Assembly (NCBI GenBank): GCA_016929495.1
Contig: JAFGIS010000605.1
Location: 1-33,549, forward strand
Direction of reading: 5' to 3'
Source: Polyangiaceae bacterium
Lineage (GTDB): Bacteria > Myxococcota_A > Polyangia > Polyangiales > Polyangiaceae
Length of the DNA stretch: 33,549 nucleotides
Below, piece after piece: positions 33,435 to 33,549 of the stretch. The notes beneath the pieces were generated by a model. It was not told where the DNA came from. It was given only the letters and a program-made list of their open reading frames with translations, and did not search any database. Positions within the stretch are counted from its first letter, which is position 1, and each line of letters opens with the position of its first letter. The translations under genes and the position numbers were made by a program.

Positions 33435-33506
33435 GCGGGAGTAACTCAGCGGTAGAGTGCCACCTTGCCAAGGTGGACGTCGAGGGTTCAAATCCCTTCT
33501 CCCGCT
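33435..33506 (+). tRNA. tRNA-Gly (GCC)
   Basis: A full cloverleaf can be drawn. The acceptor stem is GCGGGAG with CTCCCGC, the D arm is ACTC-AGCGGTA-GAGT, and the anticodon stem is CCACC/GGTGG around TTGCCAA with anticodon GCC at 33467-33469. The T loop is TTCAAAT, with U as discriminator. The 3' CCA is not encoded (the next bases are CCG), so it is added after transcription. Confidence 0.96.
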
Positions 33507-33549
33507 CCGAAACAGCTGAGTGATTGAGCGAAGATAGAAGCCGGCCACG

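Noticed and set aside
33507..33549. Attachment site or integrated element next to tRNA-Gly
   Set aside because: Only 43 bp remain after the tRNA and no repeat of its 3' end or integrase gene is visible.

Overview
The window is GC-rich and gene-dense and reads like a chromosome segment of a myxobacterium (Myxococcota, Polyangiales-type). This is an inference. It rests on the GC bias, the very large TPR proteins, an MJ0042-type zinc-ribbon protein with long disordered linkers, Gly-rich lipoproteins, and GTG starts with overlapping genes. I see no phage, insertion sequence, plasmid or CRISPR signature.

Region 1 (1-14149). A zinc-ribbon, single-TM, TPR protein on the minus strand runs off the left edge. 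It is divergent from a small membrane-anchored protein with a degenerate parvulin fold. Two giant TPR proteins (1591 and 1945 aa) follow, joined by an ATGA stop/start overlap. Their C-terminal domains look related to each other and resemble a metallopeptidase (M48-like) fold that has lost its catalytic residues. This tandem is the best candidate for an undescribed system in the window; its function is unknown.

Region 2 (14281-23744). This is a membrane glycosylation cluster. It holds four polytopic GT-C-type proteins (one on the opposite strand; two of them clear paralogues), a DPM1/GtrB-like GT2 glycosyltransferase with two C-terminal membrane helices, a SAM methyltransferase and an LPG-synthase-TM/UPF0104 protein. 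The likely logic is polyprenyl-phosphate-sugar synthesis by the GT2 enzyme, use of that donor by the GT-C proteins outside the membrane, and methylation. The acceptor is unknown.

Region 3 (23875-30455). This holds a Gly-rich lipoprotein, a radical SAM enzyme with a B12-binding-like N-terminus, a minus-strand ribosomal protein S21, a DUF971 protein translationally overlapped by a GT4 glycosyltransferase, and an exported gamma-glutamyltranspeptidase homologue. The last keeps its nucleophile but has lost the residues that recognise the gamma-glutamyl amino group.

Region 4 (30511-33549). A minus-strand hisI-hisG pair with a GTGA overlap encodes histidine biosynthesis steps 3 and 1. A divergent DUF362 protein follows, then tRNA-Gly(GCC) behind a near-consensus sigma70-type promoter.

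All functional calls come from reading motifs by eye. No similarity search was run.
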